Positions 25,951 to 35,800 of a stretch of DNA of 46,822 bases are shown in pieces; positions within the stretch are counted from its first letter, which is position 1; each line of letters starts with the position of its first letter. Location: positions 1 through 46,822 of the forward strand of contig JAFGOZ010000154.1 in NCBI GenBank assembly GCA_016926235.1, in the 5' to 3' direction. Under the pieces are notes generated by a model. It had not been told where the DNA came from and did no database searches. It saw only the letters and a list, made by a program, of their open reading frames with translations. Source of the stretch: Bacteroidales bacterium. Lineage in GTDB: Bacteria; Bacteroidota; Bacteroidia; Bacteroidales; UBA10428. A program made the position numbers and the translations under genes.

Positions 25951-27090
25951 ATGAAAAAAAATTTTTGGATAACCTTGTTTTTTTGCTTGATATATACAAC
26001 AACCTATACCCAGGAAGAAGAAAGAGAGATAACCCTTGAAGCAGGCTATGTGGGAGATTTTTTATACAATTTTGACGGAGGAATTAAAACCGGGTTTACC
26101 TATATGGGAGTGATTGACCTGGGTTTAGGTTTTGAAACTGAAAAAGCCAGGCTCTGGAAAGGCGGTGAATTTTATTTACATCTGGAAAATACACATGGGG
26201 GTTCGGGTTCGGGAAGTTTTATCGGAGACATGCAAATTGCCTCAAACATTGATAATGGCAATTATACTTATTTATATGAACTATGGTATAAGCAGGGAAT
26301 GGGGCCTGTTACAATACAGGCAGGAGTAATGGATATGAATGCAGAGTATTATGGAAGTGAGAATGCCGGAAATTTTATCAATAGTTCATTTGGTATACAG
26401 CCAACTGCCTCCCTGAACAATCCTGTACCTATATTTCCCATAAATTCTCTTGGGTTGCATGTAAGATATGATGTAAACGATGCTATTGGAATACAGGCAG
26501 GGATTTGGGACGGTGATCCGGGGGATCTCGAGGATGATTTGTATAATCTGGATTATACCATGAGTGAAGATGAAGGATTTCAAATTGTAAGTGAGATACA
26601 CTATACAGATGAAAATTTGGGAGGAACTTACAAATTGGGAGGATATTACCACACAGCAGATTTTGAGGATTTTAGTGATACAGGAAAAGTGGTATCGGGA
26701 AATTATGAGGTACATGTGATTGCTGACCAGTTATTATTTTCAGAAGGTGAAGACCAGGGCCTTGGCTCTTTTGTACAATTAGGATGGACCCCATCCAAAC
26801 AAAATATGAACACCCTGTATATCGGGTATGGTCTGATATACACAGGTTTGCTGCCCGGAAGAGACAGTGATATTACCGGACTGGCAATGGGTTATGCCGG
26901 TATTGGTAAAGACTTCAGGGATGCTAATCCTGGTTCCAAAAAACATGAAACAGTTATAGAATTAACCTACAATGCCACCTTTGGCGATAATATATTTATT
27001 CAACCGGATTTTCAATATATTATCAATCCCGGGATAGGCGATCTGGATAATGCATTGGTGGGAATATTGCGATTTGGCATTAATTTTTAA
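25951..27090 (+). CDS. OprB-type carbohydrate-selective porin
   Basis: Outer-membrane porin of 379 aa. The signal peptide ends near TTTYTQ (about residue 20). The barrel has OprB features: an early GFTYMGVIDLGLGFETEKARLW strand pair, GGEFYLHLENTHG, IQAGVMDMNAEYY, a plug-like LGLHVRYDVNDAIGIQAGIW and a C-terminal LVGILRFGINF ending in Phe. The family takes up sugars or other small polar solutes. Position inside a CheY-CheW-MCP series is unusual and implies that solute uptake and sensing are linked. 21 bp separate it from the first receptor gene. Confidence 0.82.
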   Translation: MKKNFWITLFFCLIYTTTYTQEEEREITLEAGYVGDFLYNFDGGIKTGFTYMGVIDLGLGFETEKARLWKGGEFYLHLENTHGGSGSGSFIGDMQIASNIDNGNYTYLYELWYKQGMGPVTIQAGVMDMNAEYYGSENAGNFINSSFGIQPTASLNNPVPIFPINSLGLHVRYDVNDAIGIQAGIWDGDPGDLEDDLYNLDYTMSEDEGFQIVSEIHYTDENLGGTYKLGGYYHTADFEDFSDTGKVVSGNYEVHVIADQLLFSEGEDQGLGSFVQLGWTPSKQNMNTLYIGYGLIYTGLLPGRDSDITGLAMGYAGIGKDFRDANPGSKKHETVIELTYNATFGDNIFIQPDFQYIINPGIGDLDNALVGILRFGINF

Positions 27091-27111
27091 TTCTAACAAA
27101 AAAAATCGACT

Positions 27112-28764
27112 ATGAAAAATTTAAAAATCGGACAAAAACTCATATTGAGTTTCTTTATTTTGATCCTTTTGTTTGCTGGAGCTTCAACTTACCAGTTAAT
27201 ACAATTAAAAAAACTGGCTCAGCTTCAGCACGACGGAGCACAAAGAGCTACTGACGCAATTGATGCCACCGAAACAAGCAGTTTGGGTTATCAACTGTAT
27301 CACATTGTTGCTGATGCTCAAATAAACAGGGACTTCTCTACAGTAGAAAAAGAATGGAATGTAGTAAAAGATGAACTTCTTACAGATCTTGATCATCTTT
27401 CAACTATGACACATACCGAAGAAGAAAAAGCATGGTTAAATGAAGCACGGGATGTAAGTAATCAAATTTTAGCACATTTTGAAGATGAGATGCTCCCAAT
27501 GCTAAAAAAAGATACCATAACTATCCAAAATACTGAAGTTTTGGCTCTTGATGATGAAATAAGCAAGCATGTTATGGAGCTTGAAATCCCTATCCAAAAA
27601 ATCGTTACAAAAATTGACGAAGAAAATCATCAATCAGATGAGATATATGACACAACAAATCAAGCAATAACTAATATTTCAATTTTTGTGCTTGGTTTAG
27701 TAATATTGGTATCTATTGGTTTTATTGTCTTGCTTGTTAATCTCATTGCCAAACCCATCAATAAAGGCGTAGCGTTTGCCCAAAAAGTTGCTGATGGTGA
27801 TCTATCTGCAAAACTAGATGTAAATCAAAAAGATGAAGTGGGGGTACTAGCAAATGCACTTAACTTAATGGTTGAACGCCTGGGCGAAATTATGACAAAC
27901 ATTATTGCAGGAGCAAATAATATTGCAGCAGCCAGCCAGCAAATGAGTTCCGGTTCACAGCAATTATCACAGGGAGCTACAGAACAGGCGTCCTCTGCAG
28001 AAGAAGTATCTTCAAGTATGGAAGAGATGGCCGCCAATATACAACAGAATACCGAAAACGCACAACAAACAGATAAAATATCACAAGCCTCATCTAATGC
28101 CATGGAAAAAGTCGGAGCTGCATCTCAACAAAGTCTTGATTCCATACAAAGCATTGCCGAAAAAATATCCATTATTAACGATATTGCATTCCAGACAAAC
28201 ATATTAGCCCTGAATGCTGCAGTAGAAGCCGCAAGAGCAGGTGAGCATGGCAAAGGATTTGCAGTAGTTGCAGCCGAAGTACGTAAACTTGCTGAAAGAA
28301 GCAAAGTAGCCGCTGATGAAATAGTTGATCTTGCAAAGGAAAGTGTGGATGTAACCGAAGAAGCAAGTAAGCTAATCGAAGAATTATTACCTGAAATACA
28401 AAAAACCTCCAAACTGGTGCAGGAAATTACCGCTGCCAGTCTTGAACAAAACAGTGGTGCTGAACAAGTAAACAGTGCAATTAACCAGCTTAACCAGGTT
28501 ACCCAGCAGAATGCCGCTGCAGCCGAAGAAATGTCTACCAGTTCTGAAGAACTTGCCAGCCAGGCAGAACAACTTAAAGACCTGGTATCATTTTTCAGGT
28601 TATCTCGTGAAAAAATGCATTACGGTCAAAGCAAGCAATACAAACATCATGATGTAAAAGTTGCTCATATGGATAAACAAAAACAAAGCAAGCCCGGACA
28701 AGGAGTAAGTTTGGTAATGCATCATGAAGATGAATCAAAAGATAGTGAGTTTGAAAGGTTTTAA
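27112..28764 (+). CDS. Methyl-accepting chemotaxis protein 1
   Basis: 550-aa transmembrane receptor: TM1 about 9-27, a periplasmic four-helix-bundle-type sensor (about 28-188), TM2 about 190-213, HAMP about 214-266, then the long coiled coil with the hairpin tip [20 protein letters not shown] near 358-378, which contacts CheA and CheW. Possible methylation regions are Gln/Glu-rich ([19 protein letters not shown]). The C-terminal tail is flexible and ends EFERF, like the CheR-docking pentapeptide of E. coli receptors (NWETF). Paralogous to the receptor at 28929. Probably co-transcribed with CheW and the porin. Confidence 0.93.
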   Translation: MKNLKIGQKLILSFFILILLFAGASTYQLIQLKKLAQLQHDGAQRATDAIDATETSSLGYQLYHIVADAQINRDFSTVEKEWNVVKDELLTDLDHLSTMTHTEEEKAWLNEARDVSNQILAHFEDEMLPMLKKDTITIQNTEVLALDDEISKHVMELEIPIQKIVTKIDEENHQSDEIYDTTNQAITNISIFVLGLVILVSIGFIVLLVNLIAKPINKGVAFAQKVADGDLSAKLDVNQKDEVGVLANALNLMVERLGEIMTNIIAGANNIAAASQQMSSGSQQLSQGATEQASSAEEVSSSMEEMAANIQQNTENAQQTDKISQASSNAMEKVGAASQQSLDSIQSIAEKISIINDIAFQTNILALNAAVEAARAGEHGKGFAVVAAEVRKLAERSKVAADEIVDLAKESVDVTEEASKLIEELLPEIQKTSKLVQEITAASLEQNSGAEQVNSAINQLNQVTQQNAAAAEEMSTSSEELASQAEQLKDLVSFFRLSREKMHYGQSKQYKHHDVKVAHMDKQKQSKPGQGVSLVMHHEDESKDSEFERF

Positions 28765-28928
28765 TAAATAGCTAATACCTTTTGAAATAGCGGGGTTGGA
28801 TCAGAGGCCTTTGCATTTTTACCTTAATTAAGAGTTTAATAGGTTAACTAGGTTAATAAACAGGTAATCCACAAAAAATGTAAAGGCCTTTTTTAACGAC
28901 ACATTTTTTAAATCTAATTAATATAATT

Positions 28929-30782
28929 ATGAAAAACTTAAAAATCCGGTTCAAATTGTTTTTAGGATTTGCTGCCGTACTCCTTATCCTTCTTGTGGTA
29001 GGTATAAGAGAATATATGGTACTTGGCAAATTGGAGACTAAGAAAAATGACCTCTTAAAAGTGTATGAGATGGCTGATGCCATCATGGAAGCTAAATATG
29101 CAGTGCGCAGTGATATGCAATTGCTAATGGAAATTCTTACAGACAATGACCAGGAATCATTTAATAAGGATTGGGCTGATCACGAGATAGCAATGAATTC
29201 ATTTGATGAAAATATCAATGCTATTATTTCTAATGCTGAGGATAATGGTTGGGGCCAGAAATATACATCCACAAAATCTGATATTAAAAAGACAGCAAAT
29301 GATGTAGGAGAACACCATGATAATAATATAATCCCCAATTTTAAATCCATAAAGGAATATACGGAAAAATTATTGGAAATTGCCGGTAAAGATGAAAGCT
29401 CCGAATCTATATCTGACCTTACAGAAATTGCAGATATACAAAAGAACCTTTCCCATCTGGATGAAACAACAGATGAAGCTGGTATTGAAGTAATTACAAA
29501 ACTAGAAGTTCTGGAAGAACAAATAATGAAGCTGGTTGATGGTGCTAAAACTGATATGGATCAAATGTCTGCTGCTTCCAGAAAAGAAAGTATAATACTG
29601 GTAATTGCCGGTTTGCTTTTGGCAATAATCTTATCATTGGTAATAACAAGTGCTATTGCTGTACCTGTTAAAAAAGGTGTGGAGTTTGCCAAGATCATAG
29701 CAGAAGGAGATCTGTCAGCTACACTCGATATTGACCAAAAAGATGAAATTGGGGAGCTGGCTGATGCATTAAAGGATATGGTGCGATCATTTAGAATAAG
29801 TGCCGATGTAGCCATTAAAATTGCCAATGGGAACCTGACCAAAGAAGCCGAAATACCTGAAAAAGACCGCAAAGGTGAACTACCTGAATCATTGCAAAAC
29901 ATGGTATTAAAACTTCGGGAAATTGTATCTAATATCCTGGAAGGATCCGATAGTATAGCATCTGCATCACAACAATTAAGTTCATCTGCGCAGGAAATGT
30001 CGCAGGGAGCCACTGAACAAGCATCTTCAGCAGAAGAAGTATCTTCTTCGATAGAAGAAATGACTGCAAATATTGAGCAGAATACTTCTAATGCACAGGA
30101 AACAGAAAAAATTTCAAGGCAGGCATCCGAAGGTATGAACAAAGTTGGTGGCGCTTCTCAGGAAAGTCTGGTATCCATCAAAACGATTGCCGAAAAAATT
30201 AACATTATCAATGACATTGCTTTCCAGACCAACATACTTGCCTTAAATGCTGCCGTTGAAGCTGCCCGTGCAGGTGAGCATGGCAAAGGATTTGCCGTAG
30301 TTGCTGCCGAAGTAAGAAAACTAGCTGAAAGAAGTAAAGTAGCAGCAGATGAAATAGTAGAGCTTTCAGGTAAAAGTGTCGGAATTACCTCTGAAGCAAG
30401 TAAACTTATAGACCAGTTACTTCCTCAAATAGAAAATACTTCCAAACTGGTTCAGGAGATCACAGCCGCCAGTCTTGAACAAAATTCAGGTGCCACTCAA
30501 ATTAACAGTGCCATTCAGCAGCTTAACCAGGTAACACAACAAAATGCAGCTGCGGCAGAAGAGATGTCTACCAGCTCAGAGGAATTGTCCAGCCAGGCCG
30601 ATCAGCTCCGCGGGTTAATTTCTTACTTTCAGATTGATGACTATAAATACAACCAAAAGAAACAATATAAAAGACATCACATAGAAGTAGCCAGAATGGA
30701 CAAGCATCCAAAAAATACAGGAATAGATATAAAAATGCATGCTCCTCAAAATACAAATGATGAAGATTTTGAGAAATTTTAA
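28929..30782 (+). CDS. Methyl-accepting chemotaxis protein 2
   Basis: 617-aa receptor: TM1 about 8-25, a periplasmic helical sensor (about 26-215) that differs from MCP 1, TM2 about 221-243, one HAMP (about 244-297), a second HAMP-like segment (about 298-345, VAIKIANGNLTKEAEIPEK) and the signalling coiled coil with the same tip (about 430-450). The signalling halves of the two receptors are nearly identical in protein and alike in DNA, which implies duplication, whereas the sensors have diverged. Ends DFEKF. The gap of 164 bp from MCP 1 may carry its own promoter; a terminator follows. Confidence 0.93.
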   Translation: MKNLKIRFKLFLGFAAVLLILLVVGIREYMVLGKLETKKNDLLKVYEMADAIMEAKYAVRSDMQLLMEILTDNDQESFNKDWADHEIAMNSFDENINAIISNAEDNGWGQKYTSTKSDIKKTANDVGEHHDNNIIPNFKSIKEYTEKLLEIAGKDESSESISDLTEIADIQKNLSHLDETTDEAGIEVITKLEVLEEQIMKLVDGAKTDMDQMSAASRKESIILVIAGLLLAIILSLVITSAIAVPVKKGVEFAKIIAEGDLSATLDIDQKDEIGELADALKDMVRSFRISADVAIKIANGNLTKEAEIPEKDRKGELPESLQNMVLKLREIVSNILEGSDSIASASQQLSSSAQEMSQGATEQASSAEEVSSSIEEMTANIEQNTSNAQETEKISRQASEGMNKVGGASQESLVSIKTIAEKINIINDIAFQTNILALNAAVEAARAGEHGKGFAVVAAEVRKLAERSKVAADEIVELSGKSVGITSEASKLIDQLLPQIENTSKLVQEITAASLEQNSGATQINSAIQQLNQVTQQNAAAAEEMSTSSEELSSQADQLRGLISYFQIDDYKYNQKKQYKRHHIEVARMDKHPKNTGIDIKMHAPQNTNDEDFEKF

Positions 30783-30787
30783 ATATG

Positions 30788-30825
30788 AAAAGCCAGAGCA
30801 ATTGAATTATCAAACTCTGGCTTTT
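30788..30825 (+). terminator. Intrinsic terminator of the chemosensory operon
   Basis: 11-bp arms AAAAGCCAGAG (30788-30798) and CTCTGGCTTTT (30815-30825) with a 16-nt loop; the right arm ends in TTTT. It lies 5 nt after the MCP 2 stop. Confidence 0.8.
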
Positions 30826-31028
30826 GATATATGATTTAAATCATCAATTACATGCTAAAATATCACAAAAAATTCTATTGTATTACAAGTTTAAAAAATT
30901 GACTATAACATTGATAATTAGTATATTTATTAAAACATCGTGATGGTTTATTTGATGTGGTTTATAGACGTTCTTTGTTGCATTTGCTGAGTAATGAACT
31001 GAAAAGAAAAACTAAAACTATATATACC

Positions 31029-31283
31029 ATGAAAAACTTACATAATACTATGTTTTCAGCAAACATAAACCATCCGGTGAAAATACAGATTATTAATCTG
31101 TTGCAGAAGAGAAAAGCTATGACTTTTGAGGAAATCCTGGAGGAATTGTCAACTGACTATTTCTCTATTTATAAGGATTTTATTGAATTGGAGAAGATGC
31201 ATTTGATTGAGAGTGAATTAACCTCTCGCAAATACAATATTAACTATAAACTGAAACCGTTTATAGAAAAAGCCATTGCTTGA
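31029..31283 (+). CDS. Small winged-helix (ArsR-like) DNA-binding protein
   Basis: 84 aa from ATG 31029 (MKNLHNTMFSANINHPVK); a GTG 24 codons upstream is less likely because the added residues are basic and unlike the fold. The sequence fits a compact winged helix: helix NHPVKIQIINLLQKRKAM, recognition-helix region SIYKDFIELEKMHLIES and wing-like SRKYNINYKL. No metal-binding cysteines are present. It is flanked by the chemosensory terminator and two further terminators, so it is monocistronic. Its targets are unknown. Confidence 0.7.
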   Translation: MKNLHNTMFSANINHPVKIQIINLLQKRKAMTFEEILEELSTDYFSIYKDFIELEKMHLIESELTSRKYNINYKLKPFIEKAIA

Positions 31284-31308
31284 TATAGTGGGTAGGATGG
31301 AAAAAACA

Positions 31309-31343
31309 GGGCCTTTCAATTGTGGGCAGAAAGGCCCTTTTTA
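31309..31343 (+). terminator. Intrinsic terminator after the winged-helix gene
   Basis: 9-bp arms AGGGCCTTT (31309-31317) and AAAGGCCCT (31331-31339) with a 13-nt loop, followed by TTTTT. Confidence 0.85.
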
Positions 31344-31386
31344 ATGAAAAGTCGTTACAGCCTGGATATATGACGGACAATTGTAC

Positions 31387-31417
31387 ACCCTCTTGGACAT
31401 CCGAGAGGGTTTTTTAT
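31387..31417 (+). terminator. Second intrinsic terminator
   Basis: ACCCTCT (31387-31393) and AGAGGGT (31404-31410), with an inner GGA/TCC pairing, followed by TTTTTTATTTT. It points in the plus direction. It ends either read-through from the first terminator or a short RNA made from the 31344-31386 interval. Confidence 0.75.
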
Positions 31418-31433
31418 TTTATCTTAATTTAAA

Positions 31434-32573
31434 CTAATGATCATGATCAATAATCATAAATCCTTCTACAATAGCATCTGTAATAAATTTAGCCTTTTTT
31501 GCTATTCGATAATTTTGTCGAAATTTCTCAATATAACCTTCATCTTCATTCTTCTTTACTTCCTCCATAAATTGTTGTTCAATTTCTTCACCAAAATTTT
31601 TCTTTATATACTCCCTGTCCACACCCCACATAGTGCGTAACCCGGTAAGTATATAATCGTTATATTTTTCAGGAATATCCAATATTTCAGTTGAATAATA
31701 TTTGTCGCCTTTTTTTACTTTTTTCATGTATTCTTTATTGTCCGAATAATTCCATTGCCGGCTTTGTAAATCATATGAATGAGCCGAGGGTCCTACGCCA
31801 AGGTATTTTATATTCTTCCAATAACTGGTATTGTGTTTTGAAAAATAACCTTCCCTTCCAAAATTCGATATTTCATAGTGAATAAAACCACTTCTTTCAG
31901 CAGCTTCAGTCAACATTTCGAACTGCTTATAGCATTCATCATCAGCTATTTCTTCAATATTATTTGCACGTATAATCTGAGACAAAACTGATTTAATTTC
32001 AAGTGTTAAGAGATAAGCAGAAAGATGCTGGATACTTAATTGAAGTGCCTGTTCCAGGCTTTTTTGCCATTTTTCAACCGGGCTTTCAGGTATAGCATAG
32101 ATCAAATCAATACTGATATTATCAAATCCTGCTTTTTGAGAATCTTCTATGCTTTTTATTGCCTGAATAGCTGAATGTCTTCTGTTCAAAAATTTTAATT
32201 CCGTATCGTCAAACGATTGTGTACCAATGCTTAAGCGATTTATTCCCAATTTTTTTAGTTGTTTCAGGTATTCCAAATTTAAATCGTCTGGATTAGCTTC
32301 CAGGGTTATTTCTATATCGCTTACAAGTGTAAAATGCTTTGTAATATCTGAAAGCAATTTGTCAACTTCATCAATTGTTAAAAGCGATGGCGTACCTCCT
32401 CCAAAATAAATGGTTTCAATGGTTTCCCCGGATAGATAATCCTTTCTTTGTTCTAATTCCATACATATAGCCTGAACCATCTCCTTTTTCATACCCAGTG
32501 CAGTGCATGAATAAAAATCGCAATAGTAACAACGCGATTTACAAAAAGGGATATGTACATAAATTCCTGCCAA
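31434..32573 (-). CDS. hemW: Radical SAM heme chaperone HemW
   Basis: Coproporphyrinogen-III-oxidase-like radical SAM protein that binds and delivers heme. 379 aa, normal length. The [4Fe-4S]/SAM motif C-x3-C-x2-C is FCKSRCYYCDF (residues about 10-20), followed by YFGGGTPSLL, ANPDDLN, GINRLSIGTQSF and the family's HNTSYWKNIKYLGVGPSA segment. The N-terminal IYVHIPFC and the lack of the extra residues of true HemN favour HemW. It is transcribed alone. A TAAATTTG box at 32594-32601 (minus strand) is a candidate -7 element about 20 nt before the ATG. Confidence 0.93.
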   Translation of the reverse strand: MAGIYVHIPFCKSRCYYCDFYSCTALGMKKEMVQAICMELEQRKDYLSGETIETIYFGGGTPSLLTIDEVDKLLSDITKHFTLVSDIEITLEANPDDLNLEYLKQLKKLGINRLSIGTQSFDDTELKFLNRRHSAIQAIKSIEDSQKAGFDNISIDLIYAIPESPVEKWQKSLEQALQLSIQHLSAYLLTLEIKSVLSQIIRANNIEEIADDECYKQFEMLTEAAERSGFIHYEISNFGREGYFSKHNTSYWKNIKYLGVGPSAHSYDLQSRQWNYSDNKEYMKKVKKGDKYYSTEILDIPEKYNDYILTGLRTMWGVDREYIKKNFGEEIEQQFMEEVKKNEDEGYIEKFRQNYRIAKKAKFITDAIVEGFMIIDHDH

Positions 32574-32699
32574 TGTATTTAATTGTTTTACTACAAATTT
32601 AACTTTTTAATAATGTTTTTAATCTAACCTGCTTTTACACCTGTCAGGATTAATGAAATTATTTAGATATCTGTTATTATATCTTATTTACTTCTTTTA

Positions 32700-32840
32700 T
32701 AATTTCCTTGATGATATTACTTTCGGTGATGGCTTTACCGTTCGCAAATATTTTCGCTGATTACCGCTAATTATCAAATTTTTGTTTTGCAATTATTTGC
32801 ATGTTAATCTGTGTAAATCAGCGCGAAACTCATTAAAACA
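32700..32840. repeat. Possible degenerate intergenic repeat before hemW
   Basis: Contains TTTCGCTGATTACCGCTAAT and AATCTGTGTAAATCAGCGC, related phrases of the GCAGATTAACGCAGATT type, which I recall as decayed extragenic repeats in Bacteroidota. The segments show partial mutual complementarity (GCTGATT with AATCAGC). Confidence 0.4.
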
Positions 32841-32851
32841 TAAAATCAAAA

Positions 32852-35800
32852 CTATTCAATATAACCAATCACTGCATTTGAAACTGCCCGTGGTTGAGGA
32901 GGAAGAGAATAAATATCCGTTTCGTAATCCCTGTTATATGGTGAAATATTTAATGTTTTACCATCAACTACGAGTGTGCTGCTGCCTCCGGGATCAAATC
33001 CCATGGCTTTTATCATACCAAATTTTTTCATTATTTCAGCCATATCATAATGTGTCGCACCTACAGATTCCCGAATACGACCATTTATCGTAAGTACACA
33101 AAGTATTCCATTTTCATCAATACCTACTGCAATTTTTGGACCTCTCATATCTGTATAATCTAACCTGGCAGCCTGTGTACGGATTGAATTAAGCGTTTTC
33201 CATCCTCCGGCTTCCATATCAATAGCTTCTTCTCCTTCTTCTAAAAGCATAGGTCCTGCGCCTACAGCATGTTTCACCTCCTCAAAACCATTCATTATAA
33301 TATCCAGTTCCTGCCCTATTTGTAATAATTCATCCGGAAACCTATCTTTATGAAAAGAAAGCATAATGCCTACCGGTATAATTTTTACTGATTGACCTTT
33401 GGTCGAATGAATAATCTCTTTTATTACATTACCTGCTAATCTAACTATGATACGGCCATTGCCCGGAATTTTCTCTTCCGGATAAAGTAAGTCATAGTAG
33501 CATGGTTCTATTCCCGGCCCGGGATTATTATAATTTTCAGGCGTACATTGAATAAAAGTATTTTTTACTTTTATTCTGAATCCTCCGGAGCAAGTCACGC
33601 GTCGAATGTCTATACGGCCATCCTTATAAATGAGTAACCCTGACCTGTTAAATAATGGAGGGCAAATTAATTTGCCATTCGAAATTATTAATCCTAAAGG
33701 ACTGCCAATGTATGTTTCAGGCAGACCAAGCTTACCGACTAATTCAGCATTTAGTATATAACCCCCATTCCAGGCTATTCGGGCTTTTTTCTTGGTTTTT
33801 AAACCAAATTCTTTTGTGAAGTCTATCACCGTCTGAGGTTTATCATTTGCAGATACGATCATAAACTGCCAATTGTCATCACGAGTATTTACTCTGGCCA
33901 TAGCGCCACTCCAGGGCATATCATCAGCATATATACCGCTTACAAAAGAAGATTGAACAATAGATTTTTTCTTTTTTTCAGCTAATTCCTCAAGCAGTTG
34001 CATCAGGGGTGTTCCTTTTTCACGGGCATCTTCACGAATAATATTTCTTAATTTATCCTCACCAATGCGTGCGCAAAGGTCTTTGTAAAGCTTACTGTGC
34101 AAAGCCCGGTCAAAATCTTTTGCGGTTTGTATTGGCGTTGGATAAGCTAAAGTAGTGCGAAGGCCCGCCGGAACATATTGTATATATCCACTTTTTTCAG
34201 GAATACCAAGTATCCGGGCAGTTAAAGGATGGGTAGCGCAACCTATATGAAAACGGTCAATATCAACAATATCGGTCATAACAGCTGCATTCGTCCGGTT
34301 TGAAATAATAAACCCATTTTGCGAACGTACTTTACAAAGAATTTTTTGAGCCTCTTCGCCAATCTGTGCAAAATGAATTCCGACACTAAGTTGTTTAATT
34401 GCAACAATTCGTAGTATTCTGTATTTATATAACAGCTTCATTTCCCGTTCTTTACCTCCTAAAATATAATCCCGAAGATCAATGCTGCTCAAGCGTCTTC
34501 CCAAAGTATGTTCCTGAACAAAAATATAAACAGGAGCCAGTTTTTTACTTTTATTTTTTAATATCCTCTCTGTGAGTTCTTCTTCCAATTTTAAATTTAG
34601 CCTTGAACGGACAGATTGCAATGCAAAGAATTCCAGTTCTTGTTTTATGTATTCTCCCGGAAATATTACAACCGGAATATTCGTCTGGAGTTTTTTTATT
34701 AATTCTTTTCTATTATCGATGGATAAAAACGGTGAGGTAGTCAATTGTGATAAAGCCAAATCCCAATCGGTAAAAAAGTGAGGTGAATCGTCTACTTTAT
34801 TTCTTACCTCAATATTAATAATGCGTATATACAAAAGACTTATTAATCCCGTCAATTCATGAAATGTAAAATCCTGATATGGGTAATAGTAAGTATTACG
34901 ATGCCTGTAGGACATGCTATGATCATGCCGGATGCTGGTATTTCCTTTTTTAATATGAAAAATTGTATCCACTGCATTATAAAAATCAATGATCTTCTCA
35001 AACGGAATAGGCTTTTCACTACTAATAGACTTTATTATACGCATGGCATGTTCAAATACCATTCCACGTACCTCCTGTTGTTCAACCCTGAAAAAGCTTG
35101 GATCTATAAGTGACTTTAAGTACAACATAAATGACAACCGGCCGTACCCTGGCATATAATGCCTGTTTTTATGATCTATCAACTCATCCAGGTACTGATT
35201 TTTTGTATTCACCATCACTTTGTATTCTTCCAGGGCTTTTTCTGTTATTTTTAAAATCTTAGCATTAGGTTTTAATTGCAAATACAGCTGATAGCAGATA
35301 TCACATAAGTTATCATCAAGAGCTTGAAGGCTAAAACGTTTTTGAACAGCCCGCCTGTTATGCAATATTTCTTCGGTATATAAATGTGGATAAAATACCC
35401 TTCGTATAATTTGTTGTACATGCTTATCTGTAATTTTCTTTCCATTAAATTCAATAACTTTTAAACGGTCTATTTCAGGCAAGTTTTCACCAATCACTTC
35501 TGAATATACTTTTTCAGGTGTATATCTGCGACAAAATATGGGTGTACCACACGCCGTAGCCTCTATTATAGGAAGTCCCCTACCTTCTGTTTTACTTGGC
35601 AGCAATACTAATGAAGCAATATTATAAAGTTCTGGTATACCCACAGGCTCTTTAAATCTTTTCTTAAACTCTTCTTTATCCAGCTCGCTAAATAAAAATG
35701 CCAGGAAAAGTCTGTTTTTTAGTTCCGGTGAAATTTCATTTTGCAAAGCAGCAAAATCGCGTAATAATTGCTCAAAATATTCGTGATGTCCGGCTGCAAT

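Noticed and set aside
29561..30142. 193-aa ORF on the minus strand, opposite MCP 2
   Set aside because: It is antisense to the receptor's coiled-coil region, whose Ala/Glu/Ser-rich codons leave an open opposite frame. Similar antisense ORFs occur opposite MCP 1 (27825-28103, 28125-28412). No promoter or family resemblance.
33601..33614. Second copy of GTCGAATGTCTATA, also found at 2671-2684 in the palindromic repeat
   Set aside because: It lies within the 1388-aa coding sequence without the flanking hairpins. A few 14-mer matches are expected by chance in a window of this size.
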